NCBI GenBank assembly: GCA_013368315.1
Contig: JAACJM010000212.1
Span: forward strand, 1 to 64,000
DNA: 64,000 nucleotides
Direction: 5' to 3'
Origin: Tetrapyrgos nigripes
Taxonomy: Eukaryota > Basidiomycota > Agaricomycetes > Agaricales > Campanellaceae
The notes under the pieces are model-generated. The model worked only from the letters and a program-made list of their open reading frames with translations. It had not been told where the DNA came from and did no database searches. Below are positions 20,861-32,404 of the stretch, one piece after another (the stretch's first letter is position 1; each line of letters opens with the position of its first letter). Both the position numbers and the translations under genes were made by a program.

Positions 20861-21272
20861 GATATCAGGAAAGGCAGGGCAGTTTTGTCTGTATTACACT
20901 GAGTACAGTATGCCTTACAGTGCTAGCGATTCCTTGAGCCACCTAGGCAGCGAGACTAGATACTTTTATTGTAGCTGTAACTGTAAAAACTTCAGAGTAA
21001 AATAAAGATATGAAGTTACATCGTTCAGAGTCGTCACAAACAGTAGTAGTGTGGGCAAAAAAAAAAGGGGGATAAATAAACAAGGATAAAAACCGAAACT
21101 GAAAAGCGAATCGGGGAGTAGTAGATGTATTTCACAGAAAGGAAAAGCAGTCCAGTCCAAAGAAACCCATTCGACGTAGTATCGTTACCGTCACTATAAT
21201 CATGACAAAGCAGCATACATGCAATTCTAGCCATTACAACTTCTCGGAAGCGTATGCATTATACACCTCACA
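20861..21272. other. Convergent 3' intergenic region
   Basis: This lies between the 3' ends of the FMN-binding gene (plus) and the Mg2+ transporter gene (minus). It has an A-run at 21058-21066 and several AATAAA-like words suited to 3'-end formation on both strands. No gene is seen. Confidence 0.5.
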
Positions 21273-24200
21273 TCAAGGAATATGGCCACCCGGCGTTTGA
21301 TGAACCAACCGTATTCCGCCCATTTGCATCAACTGATACGAATCCTCCGTCGATCCAGAAACGGGTGAATTCCCTCCTGCCTCTGAATCCGTCGACTCTT
21401 GTCCATCTGCGTTCTTCTTGAACAATCTCCTAGTCTCTTCTCTGTCTTGGTCTTGTGCTCCTCGGGGGTACTTCTTCGCATTATGACTGTGATGATTGTG
21501 TCCTGTCTTTGAGTCTTCCCCAATGTTTAGGTGTAAATGCGAATGATGTTGGCTCTTCCCACCACCACTACTTCTACCAATCTCGTCTGGTAAATCCCCA
21601 TCATCCAAACTTCTAGCAGAATCCGTCACGCTCGGGAAGGTCATCAGCGTCGTCGTGCTATTGCTGTCTGGGAGGAATACATCCCTAGAGTCTTTCCTCC
21701 CGCCTGGCATAGGTATCCGAGGGAATCCCTTCTGAACCGGAGGTGCACTCTTGACTTCCCGATCGAGATCGTCATCGAGGTTGACATGCCCTGGTTTTGA
21801 ACGCGAGCTCGACCCAGACGCAAAATGAGGCTCAGACTCTTGCAACATCAATGCGTTTCCTCTCGGTAAACCTTCTCCAGACCCTGCCCTCTCCTCTACC
21901 GGACTTTCTGCCAAAGTCAACAACTGACTCATTGTCTTATTATCCCCCGTACCCATCGTGTCCAACCGTGCAGGCGGATAACCACCACCATGCATGACAG
22001 CTCCGGGTGTTCCCAAACCAGCTCCTCCACTCGGACTTCTAGTAATAGTAGGCCTGCTCTCATGCGTCGCCTCTAAATCAGGCCCTCCAAGTCCAGTAGT
22101 AGGATGGTACGAATGGATCACGTCTTGACTTCCAAATTTGATTGTTGGTTTCTTGGTTCCTAGCTGTGCCCCTGCCCCTCCTGAAGTAGTACTCGTGAAC
22201 GAGGGACTCCGTACCGAAGACCCATCATCGCCTCTCGTAGCCACAGTCGTGGTCGTAAACGCAGGCGAAGGCATCGGAGCGTCGTACAACTGATGTCTCT
22301 TCAACCCGCCAGGTCCAGGACTCAGATCCACATCTCTACGGCGTCCTGGGGACATGGATCCCGGAGCAAAACCACTCGAAAATGGGTGACTGCCATGCCT
22401 TGATCTAATCGTTCCGGCCCTCGAACTCTGACTTATCCTCCTCGCTCTCATTATCGATCCAACGGTGCCGTGTAGAGATCCCCTCAAAGCGTCCATACCA
22501 GGATCTTCATATCCAAGTACGGATTTCTCCTCGTCTGTTTGGTATTGAGATTCCGTTTTACTGCGAGCGGCCTGTAACAATAACGTGGAACGTCTATCGA
22601 GTTTGGCCATTGTACCGAGCTCGTTTGGATCGACCTTGGACATTTGGAGGATGGTGATGCCGAAGCAGATGACAAGGAAACCCATGACGAGGGTTATAAT
22701 AGCGGATGGGGTGGACTTGAGGCCTTGGAAAAGGACCTGCGTAGCGTTAGTTGGTGCTTAGGCAATCAAATGGGGAATTGGGGTTGACTTACGATTGTTG
22801 TAAGAATTGAGAAGAACGTGACTGCGATAGAACGGAGCTGAGTTTAGCTCTCAGCATGAGCTATAGAAGACTTACAAATGACATAGTATGTCGGTGTAAC
22901 TGGAGTAAATCACATCAGGACCTAGATGCCCGAAATGAGACGGAAAGACTCACCCATAGCAGTGTTGAAGAGCGCCAGGGCTACATTCAGATAATACACT
23001 TCGGTCACTGTAAAAAGGGCATAGACATGAGCTCCGCAGCGTTACTCTTGGCAAAGTCGGGCTTACACAGCGTGACCACGACGAAGACTATTAAAAAGTA
23101 GATGAACCAGTATTTGAACTACAATTCTCGCGTTAGCAGAGGTGTCACCAACGACTCATTCCTGCAGAACTCACCTGGTTCTCGCCCTGAGCCGTTGTGA
23201 CGATAGCCGCTCCAAGTCCAGTCGTAACACTGACACTGATGCCGCCAATCATACTGCACACCATAATCCACCAAAGCATACTCTTCTTGCCATATCTAAG
23301 CAAAAATGACAAATCGCACCAACATATGAACATGCGTCCTCGGAAATGAAAAAAGAGCGATAATCGCACCTAGGTCCAAAATAGAAAATAATGACCAGCG
23401 CAGCAGCTATCAAGACGGAAGCGTAGGCTAGGAAACCTGGAGCCAAAAAGAGCTTTTGAAATTCTCGAATTTGACCGACACTTTGTTCCGAGGGACCTGT
23501 CGAAAACGAAATAGAATGAGGATGATTTAGAATGCGGCAGTGAACACCGGAAATTTTCTTTGCGACGAACCATTGAGGGCAATGATGACCGACCCTATCT
23601 ATAGATGATAGAAATAGTACATCAGTTGGAGAACTAGGGACGGTACGAATAGAAGCCGACCCACAATACACAGCCCGCATCCTAACCACCCGAAGAAAGT
23701 GAGTGTTTCGTTGAGGAAGAATGAAGACAGTATTGCGCAAATGACGACGGACAAGGCGCCAAGTGGAGTCTGTAAAGGATGAAACGACTGAGTAACGTGC
23801 AATAAGAGAAGAATCCTAGACATACGACGACAATAGCTTCAACAAATGCATACGCTGTTGAAAGGAACGGTTCTTGAGTCCATCTGAGACTATGGACGTG
23901 GAAAGGGAGGTACCTGCAAAGTTACACAGTTCTCCTAGAATCATCACTAGAAGACAAAATAATTATAAGCAAGTTATCCAATCAAGAATAACTGGACACG
24001 CACTAATCATTCCAGTCCACCATAGAGGCTTCAAGTCGAGGATCAGAGCAACGACCAGAGTTACTCCACTATTCTACGCACCGACTTGAGATATGCTACA
24101 CCCTCCCCAGCTGCATGCCCAGCTTGCGCCCGTAGGAGACCCTTCTTCTTGAATACAAAACTTGAACCAATAAGTAAGCCACTGACGATGGCCAGTATGA

Positions 24201-24374
24201 TGCCAACAACCTGTGTGGAACAATGAACGATGATAAGCAGACGTAATAGGTGCTAAACGTGTTTCCTTTCACCTTGAGGTTGCCGCCACCAGCTGAGAGA
24301 CCACCCGCTGCAGAAGAGGACGTCGCCGCAGCCGAAGACGTGCTCGTCGGTGAGCTAGACGACGAGGAAGACAT
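21273..24374 (-). CDS. NIPA-type magnesium transporter with long disordered tail
   Basis: Fourteen exons join to 773 aa: 24273-24374, 24082-24210, 24004-24028, 23914-23946, 23826-23854, 23665-23769, 23571-23598, 23370-23496, 23175-23295, 23067-23118, 22954-23007, 22876-22899, 22793-22821, 21273-22736. Residues about 35-310 hold the multi-pass NIPA (DUF803) core with KKKGLLRA, VVTPLGALSVV, FLNETLTFFGWLGC and the C-terminal GFLVICFGI helix. NIPA proteins move Mg2+ across plasma or endosomal membranes. The last exon adds about 460 residues of Ser/Gly/Pro-rich, low-complexity cytosolic tail, far longer than animal NIPA tails and possibly a phosphorylation platform. An in-frame ATG at 24443 would extend the N-terminus by 23 residues. 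Confidence 0.92.
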
Positions 24375-24926
24375 GAATGAGGGAAAGGGAGGAAATATGG
24401 GAGGAAATAAAGTGGTGCGCGTGCGACTTCCTAAATGGGCCAATGACCTGCAATGACCTCAGCAGCTGTCAAAATGCTCCTCCTTCAGCAAGACTGTCAA
24501 AGCCTTATCCTAGCCAGCAGTGGGTGGTGAAGACAGTGATGTTCTATGTTCTCAAGAGTTTCTGCACGATTTAAATTACGGTCTAGAGTTGCAAAGACCT
24601 TAGAAGAGATGGTATCGAGGTGTTACCGACGGTATCCCATTGCCAACCCGACGGAAATATTCTCAGACTCGCTCGCGTCATACACTGATGCATCATGGAC
24701 TCGTCCGCGAAGGTGGCACTGTATTCCGGCTCCCCCGGGCGATCAACGACTACGACTACAACCCGAGACTGTATCTGAGGCGAAGCCTCAAGACGTTCCA
24801 CGCTCGAGAAGACGATACAACACGCAATATAGCAGCAATAAATTAAGCCGTTCTAGACTCTACTCTACAGACGATCCCTGCCTGCTCAACTGAGTGTGCA
24901 GCGGCCTGCACAGCACCCAGGTCCCA
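24375..24926. other. Intergenic region
   Basis: This separates the start of the Mg2+ transporter gene from the predicted end of the HET gene; both are on the minus strand. The short frames here have no domain. The transporter promoter should lie in the left part. Confidence 0.4.
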
Positions 24927-27511
24927 CTAAAACGAGAAACTAACCTGCATCCTCAGCAAGTCCCGGGTAATCGTCCGAATGGGCTCTGTCAAGCAAATCC
25001 GTACACCGCCTACTCCTTCCACTCGTTCAATCACCTCAAAAATATTACTAGACTCTGGATTCTTCACGGTAGTTGATGCTGAGCCAATCCCCTTGGAGCT
25101 CAGCTCCGCAAAGTGTTTTTGCCAAACTTTTATAACCATAGACTCGATAGCAGCTCGGTTCCTAGGGTCGTTCCAGTGGTATTTAGTGCTTTCTACTGGG
25201 AAAAGGGTGCACCAGGAGACTTGAAGGTTGCGTATTTCAAGTACCAGCACAAGTTGCTGGGGTACACGTGCACCTTGCAATTGGTCCGTTGACAACGCAG
25301 ATGGTAAGGCTGAAGCATGAATCCGAGGATGCGCCGACACGGTTGGAACGATGTGGAATAGTACCAATGAGCTGTATTTGGAGAGGAGTGTTTCTCATCA
25401 GAATAACCCGAACTGAGACTGTATACCAATCACACACACCAGTTAATGTTAGCTGGAATTACCACCTCGCAGTGTTTTGAGCTCGAACCACCAAGAATGG
25501 CCTCGGGCTTCCATTTCGGACGAAACAGAGCGGCCTCTGGGATATGAGCGCTGAGTAGGCTGATGGAACCTTCATGGGACCCTAACTCTATCGAAAGGGA
25601 CGACTCCTTTTTCGGTATCGGTATATCTGTAGACCTGAAAGAAAGCCTGCTAGCACTTCGAATTATGCGTTCGTCCCCGCTGGAGCAATCCAAAGACGAA
25701 AAAGAATATTCCGACTCGGATTCCGGAGTCTGTACCATCTGTCCCCAATGCACAGGAATAGATTCGAATTCCAGACGGCAGCAAGACGCGATGTCACTGT
25801 CGGGTTCAACATCCTCAAGACGCATGTGCTGCACCTGTCGTCGTGCGGTAATCAACAATGACTCGGTCTCATTCACCGGTACGATGACCTGGTCTCGAGG
25901 AGGAGAAAACGAGTCTTCCGACGTCGATCTGCGACTCGGAGGTGGCCGATGTAACCGTAGATCTGGCGAGCTCCATGGTGAAAGGCTCTCCCGTCTGTGT
26001 TGAGTACTCAGAGAAACCCGGCCCAATGAATCCCTAATCAAAATGAATTTGACTTTTACGGGATCCTCGCTGGAGCTGGGTCGGTAGTCCACTTGGTATT
26101 CCGTCCCGGAGTACTTGCGGCCTAGGGCAGGAGAACCAATCCGACTGGGATACGTACTGCTGCCGTCCGTGTTCTGTTGCGTTTGCAACTGCTGGATATC
26201 TCCCGGGCCGATAGACTCGGTTTTTGATGAATACAGTACAATATGCTTCGCATTCGAGCTTCGTCCCCCTCCCGAGAAGCTTTTGGGATAAGATGCAGAC
26301 CGTTTGCTATAGAGTCCGGGGTAGGCTGCCGCCCCCGAATCCGGGAATTCTTCCACATAAATCTCCTTCATATCAACCCCATTATGATGAAAAGGACTCC
26401 CTGACAACACCAAGAGCCAATCTGGGTGCCACCTCTCGTAGTTATCCTCCGAATTGGGCACCTTGAGCAGAAAAATACCCAATCGTTCGTTGCTAGACTG
26501 TACTTCGCAGTTGAGATAGGCAATATAAAGGTCATAAAGAGGTTGTCCGGGAAAGTCGGGAACGAGTTCCATGGGAAGGTGGATGTGTAAGCCTTGGTTG
26601 GTTAGGGAGTAGGGGAGTTTATTGCGGAACAGTGATACACGGATATCGCCGGAGGCCTTAAACTCGGACGGAGACCTCGCAAGAAGTCCTCTGTGAGTCA
26701 GCCTGGGATCCCAAGGGTTATCATCGTCAAAGGTTGCACTCCAGGCAAAAATACTCTGGTCGTTGGAGTACTTTATAATCTCCTCCTGCAGACGCACAAA
26801 CGCCCTGGGTCCTCCTTCGCCATACAGAGGTGGAATATTGACGCCAAAAATACCCATGAGGGAGTACGCTCGGTCTTCCTCTCTCGTCGTCTCGCGTTCC
26901 GCAGCCCATGACATTTTTGCTGCTATACTGATGTTCCTGAGATCACCGTGCAAGAGAACGTCGAGAGGAATACGCGTGACCCTGCTAACAGCCTCCTTCA
27001 AGCCGATCTTTGTCCCCATGTCCTTCCACTCGGCGTCAAAAAAGACGAGATTGGCAGGTGCAAGGAGCTCTTGTAACGTCCATCCTCTAGTAAACCATCG
27101 ACATCTCCTGAACGCTGCATTCCCAGCTCTAACTCCTTGTCCTTGTCCCATATCAGGATACCCATCCCTCCGAACACTGTAGTCCGCCAAATACGCATAG
27201 CAAACGAAAGCACCTCGATAATATCGAAACATCGAATTGATAGCTTCGGAAAGTTCGGCGCTGCTTTCCTTGTTGATGCAGCATGTATCTATCCAGACCC
27301 ATTTGAGATCATCGTCTCGAGCGCGTTTGCAGGTTCCTAAAATTTTTTGCCAGCCTTTTTTACGAGTAGCAGCGTCTCGAGACCAGGAATGACGCAAGTC
27401 TGAGAAGAGGACTTCTTCGTCGTCCCAGGTGTGAGAGAGGATGGCGTATATGGGAATGCTGGGGCCGTTGAACTCTTGTAGCACGTAGGTAGAGGTGTTG
27501 AGCAGACGCAT
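24927..27511 (-). CDS. HET-domain (heterokaryon incompatibility) protein
   Basis: Exons 25440-27511 and 24927-25371 give 838 aa. The start MRLLNTSTYVLQEF and the blocks YAILSHTWDDEEV, WVWIDTCCINKESSAELSEAINSMF and RRCRWFTRGWTLQELLAP are the classic HET domain (residues about 1-180). Related proteins trigger cell death when unlike fungal individuals fuse. The middle and C-terminal parts are Ser-rich and lack NACHT, WD or ankyrin repeats, so this is the short-HET type seen in large families in mushrooms. The single 68-nt intron is placed by frame: the last in-frame donor before TGA is GTGTGT at 25439. A second intron after 24945 is possible, so the exact C-terminus is unsure. Confidence 0.88.
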
Positions 27512-29328
27512 GGACTTCTGTGCGCTAGGGGTCAGCTTTGGGCATGAGAATGAACATGTAGCGCATACCTTCTAATGAAGGTGCTGCTTTGCTTTTGAGA
27601 AGGATGAGAAGGCAGATTTGTTGCAGGACGAGGAGGGACTCAGCAGGAGAATGCCAGGCACTGGGTATGCGATGGCTTCGAAATGATCGGAGAAGGAAGA
27701 GCCGCTTTCAGAGGCCATATGATGCTCACAGTTATCGGGCGTCAAAAGAATGCTATAATCGTCTGCATTATTCCAAAGATGGAGTGCCGCGATCATCACG
27801 CTGAAAATCCGGGAGAGTGATGAAACTGTTATGAATGATAGACCTATTGGATGTCTGGAAATCAGCAACTTCTATGGCGAGGACGGACACAATCATCAAC
27901 CTGACGATTAACCAGCGCTTCGTCGTGGAAGTCGATGAGTAAAGGACGCGTTGTTTGGATTTGTTTAAAATCAAAGGAAATCCCTCTTCCTCAGGCTCCC
28001 ACAACATCGGCCAGTGCACTGGTCACTCTGAGTGCAACAGTTCAGAAAAGCTACTGTCTACCTCCATCACATGCTCCCCTCACTGATCGCAAGCACATGA
28101 CCTATCATTCGCGATGATATCAATGTGACAGGAAGAATGCTAAGCCATCGCAAAACCTTGTATCTCCATTGGCCAGGTTGTTTGACATTTCCAAGGCAAG
28201 AATAGTCTTGACTTCCGAGTTACTACTATGTAGGATCTTTATTTTGCAGTGGATCTCGCTCAAGAGGAACAGGAACAAGAAACAGACATCTACTAGCGAG
28301 AATATTCGCAGCTAGCACGTCAACACAAGGAGTGCGAACAGAAACACTGAAAAAACACTATTGGTCAGTTGTCAGGCTTTCAGGTCCGAGTCCGAGTCGT
28401 TTCGTATGATTATTTAATCCCACCTTGCTGCAAACAGGTTCCTCGTCTGCCTCTTTCAGGTTCTCGAAAATGGACCAGGAACAGAGATAGAACGCAAAAC
28501 CATCGAGCCGTAAATAGACCAGAAGTACTCAAGTAGAACCAGAATCGGAACCGCAACTCTTACTCTTAGGTGATGCGAATAAACCCCTGGGAGGTCTAGC
28601 TTTCTACGATGTCAAGTATGTCTCGGTCTCCCATTTGCTCATCATGCAGCATCACACACTGCATTCTCGTTCTGGAAATTGCTCAGTGCAATAAGGAGGC
28701 AGCACGCCCCAGCCAGGAAGACTGCTGTCCCGCCACTTCCCGCCCCAGAAGGAAAACTCAAAGATAGGAAGCAACACTTCCGGCTTCAGGAAATTCGAGT
28801 ACACTAAGCCTGAAGCTAAGGCCGCTTCGGCAGCTTCCAGAGGCGCCGCCGCCGACCCACTTTGTACGTCCTGTTGTCTTTTTGGAGGAGAACCAGCGAA
28901 GGGTATCGGTAGAAGGGTGGTTAGAATGCCAAAGGAATCCCTCTAGACAAAATGCCAGCACCGTTCTACGTACTACTGGTAGTACAGTGTACCTAAAATA
29001 GACCAATCATCATTGCGAAGTAGACCTGGTTTAATCATTACTTCACCGCCGATTTCGAAGCTTTGAAACTTCTCTCTTCCACGTCCATTAACCGACCTGA
29101 CTCAAAACTCCGAATGCTGATACCTATCTGGCATATGCATTACTTGCCTCAAATAAAGCGCAGATACCCTGTCATATTCACTTCTTTCACATTAAAAGCC
29201 CTGTGAATCCGAGGTTGGAACAAATCATATGCTGATTCTTGGCTCGATTTGTATCAGTACTCGAGCACCTAACCTTTTCGCCCCTTTCACCTTTCTTCTC
29301 TCACCTTTCAACTCTTCAAGTATCCATC
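27512..29328. other. 1.8-kb intergenic region, one weak gene candidate
   Basis: At 27572-28019 on the minus strand two overlapping frames could be joined by short introns into a roughly 120-residue protein upstream of the HET gene. There is no domain, no clear start and no conserved feature, so it is not called. The remaining 1.3 kb shows nothing I can support. The right end should hold the hydrolase promoter. Confidence 0.3.
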
Positions 29329-31827
29329 ATGCACGAGCACTCGTCCCAGAGGCTCCAGGTAATGCCTTACATCCTCGACACTTCCACAGGGGCAGTGGTA
29401 CTCGGAACTTCCGGGAGGCCCAAACCATCGACTTCGCGTTCTGATGCAGACAAGAGGCTCAAGATGACTGCGAAACGGTACACTCTGGATGGATCCGAGA
29501 GAAATGTACATGGCTTGACGCTGTTGTTTGCGCATTGTATCGGAGCGCGTGCGTACTACCTCTCCCTACCCTTGGCTCTTAACTGTCGTCTCCTGATGTT
29601 GTGTCTCTGCTTTTTGCTGTCAACATCTTCTCCGTCGTTGCGTTCTTTGTATTATCATGACCATTACCACTATCCTGCCGTCGTGGTCCACGCCCACAAT
29701 ACCCTGCACCCACCATGATGCAAACACCCTTTGACAATCCTTCGACCTCATAACCTGGTAATTGTCACAGACAAGGAACAATGGGAACCAACCATCGAGC
29801 GCATATTTCATACGCAGCTCAATCGCCACAAAAACGGTATCAAGAAGAGCAAGTATTACCAAATACGAGAAGCTTGGGCGTTTGATTGGCAAAATCATGG
29901 AGATGCAGGAGTGCTCAATCGGGAGTTGTTGAAGGATAGGCCGGAGGGTGTTTGTGAGTATCGTTTTTGTCTTTTTCCTGTTGCATGTTGCAGCCTGCCT
30001 CGAGATCACTGATGCCATTTTGTCTACGTACAGCGGTATACGAATGGGCGTCTGCTATCGCCGCCTTTGTCAAATCTCTGTATCTGAAAGGTCATCGAAT
30101 TGTACCGATGGGACATTCGGCTGGTGCTGGAGCTGTGTGAGTTTTCCATTATGCTTTCCTTTTCTTCCAGACAGTTGGTCTTTTGGTCTTCACTTCGGTC
30201 AAGGTTTCACTTGCACTTCTTTTTTGTTTCCTATGTCACCGAGCTTCGGTCAATGTCAGATAACGTTGTATCGTCCGCCCTCAATTCTGACCGACACCGA
30301 TAGTTTGTGCGACGGATCGCGACATACATGGTCATATTCAAGTTGACATTGATATATTTCTTACTTTTTCTTCAATCACCCATCATTAATCTCAGCTCAC
30401 TTACACTCTTCTCACAGAATGCTTTCAACCAAATCCTTCCCCATACCCATCACCCAACATTTTTATCAAAGTCAAATCCCATACGTCTCACTTGTTCTCA
30501 TCGAAGCCACGATGGTTACAAGGGACCTTTTCTTCAAACATTTCGATGACCGAATGGCTACGATGGAGTTTACAGTCGAAGCTACGGCTATACGGAGAGA
30601 TACTTGGCCTGGGAGGGAAGAGGCCTTCAAGTGGTTGAGTAAGAGGTTTCCGTGGAATGGATGGGATGAGAGGGTTGTTAGGATTTTGGCGGTGAGTGTC
30701 ATTAGTGATCCAGAGTTGGAATGTTTCTCTTTTCTTCTTCTGTTAATCATCATACGACCCATTGACTGACTTTCTTTCCCTCTACCTCTTCAGGACTACG
30801 GCCTACAAGAAGCACCTTCTTCATCATCATCGGACTCCGGTCAAAATCAAGTAGTCACACTGAAATGCGACAAAAAACAAGAAGCCATTTCTTACCCAGA
30901 CGTAGATCCTCATTTTGAAGCCGTAGCGGAATTGGAAAGAGTCTGTCGTGTGTTGCCGGTGCATATTATCTGGGGGACGAGTAACGACCTTGTGTGAGTC
31001 TTGGACGTTGGCTGATGATTTTCTTCCTTCCTTCCTTTTTCGTTGGGTCATCTTCTGAGAACCCTTCTTTCTGTCCTCTTTCTGGAATTCCTTCTTTCTT
31101 TCCCTCCCTTTCCTGTGCTGCCACTGTTTGTGAGCAGCCGTTCTATCTCAAAATGGCAATACGGTGCAAGAGGTCGCATTCTTTGGCAGGGGTTAAATTC
31201 AGGGCTCGGGATCTGAATCGAGTGTCAGGGAGCAAGCATGCTTCATGCAACGTCTAGCAGCTGTTACCTCGAATTTAGCGTTGACGACGATGGATGAACG
31301 ATGAGGATGATGAGTCGATGATGTCGTTAGTGATGTTAAGACTTGGACTAGCTATAGCTATCTGGTTCCTTTGCTTCATTAGGAAGGTTCCTGGCTATGA
31401 ACCCCTCTTTCCTGAAGGCTTGTGCCTTTTGAAGCCATTTCTAGCCGTCCTTCTCCTACATTCTTTTTCTGGCCATTTTCTTGCCTCGAAATACCAGTTC
31501 TGGTTTGAATTGGTTCAGGCTTATTCCTTCTTCATCTAGTCGCCTACTTTTGCTTTTACTCACCCCTTTACCCATCTTGTACAGGCCTGACTATATCCAA
31601 GACTCCTTATGTGACGTAACACAAGGCAGAATGGTTGCTTCCGTGTCGAGGGTGGAAGGAGCTGGCCATATGGTTTGTATTGGCTTGTCTGTTCCATCTT
31701 TTAATCCATTTCTTACTCCTACCGTGATTTTCAGGTCGTACAAGAAAGACCAGATGAGCTCGCGTTGACGATATGTAAGATTTTAGATACGATTGATCCA
31801 TTTCCAAAGGCGCAGTCGAAGCTTTGA
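29329..31827 (+). CDS. Alpha/beta-hydrolase
   Basis: Seven exons join to 386 aa: 29329-29548, 29771-29953, 30034-30136, 30418-30691, 30794-30993, 31585-31672, 31735-31827. After an N-terminal strand pair, the LLFAHCIGAHKE block forms the oxyanion region; the nucleophile elbow is GHSAGAG, the acid is probably D in WGTSNDLV, and the base is H in GAGHM. Related fungal proteins are annotated as AB-hydrolase-1 or toxin-biosynthesis-like, but the substrate is not predictable. No signal peptide is seen, so it is probably cytosolic. Introns 1, 3 and 5 are 222, 281 and 591 nt, several times longer than is usual in this window. The start at 29329 is the first ATG in frame. Confidence 0.88.
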
Positions 31828-32404
31828 CAGCGGAAAACTGGATTTGGCGATCTCAAAATCGCGGCTAGAAGTCCGGAAGGACGGTATGGATACGTCAGGT
31901 CAATGGGAGCCAAGACGTAGACTGGACATTGTATTTTGTGGTATATTGATCAGGATTTAGCGTATGTGGGTATATATGTAGTAACATGTACTGTGATGGA
32001 GGTCCACTGTGACTTGACGCCACCAAAAATGTGCCATACTAAATCAGCTTCCGAGATGGAAATTCCGAGTGTCACGGGAGAGGAGGCCATTGCTAGCCAT
32101 GCCCGTTCTCAGAGTGTACAGAATCCGATTGTTTTTTTTCAAGGGATATGTCGCGAAACCAACGCGAAACAGATTGGAAACAGACAGATGTCAAGCGAGC
32201 GCGAGCCGCGAGGTCTAGACCCAAATGGATGCCGGCATTAACCCGTGCCGAATGCCTTGACTCGGACGCCCAACTTTCAACTCTACTTGTCTGGTCCGAA
32301 TATCCTCGGGACCTTATTCTCCACCTCCTGGGCCTTGTCTGGCACAATGGAAGAGACCATATCGTTTCATTCTCTACCTTGTCAGTAAACCAAACACCTG
32401 AAAA
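31828..32404. other. Intergenic region before adenylate cyclase
   Basis: 577 nt without a gene I can support. It should hold the 3' end of the hydrolase transcript and the adenylate cyclase promoter. No TATA box or repeat stands out. Confidence 0.4.

Noticed and set aside
27572..28019. Possible small gene upstream of the HET gene
   Set aside because: It needs two very short introns, lacks a clear start and has no recognisable feature.
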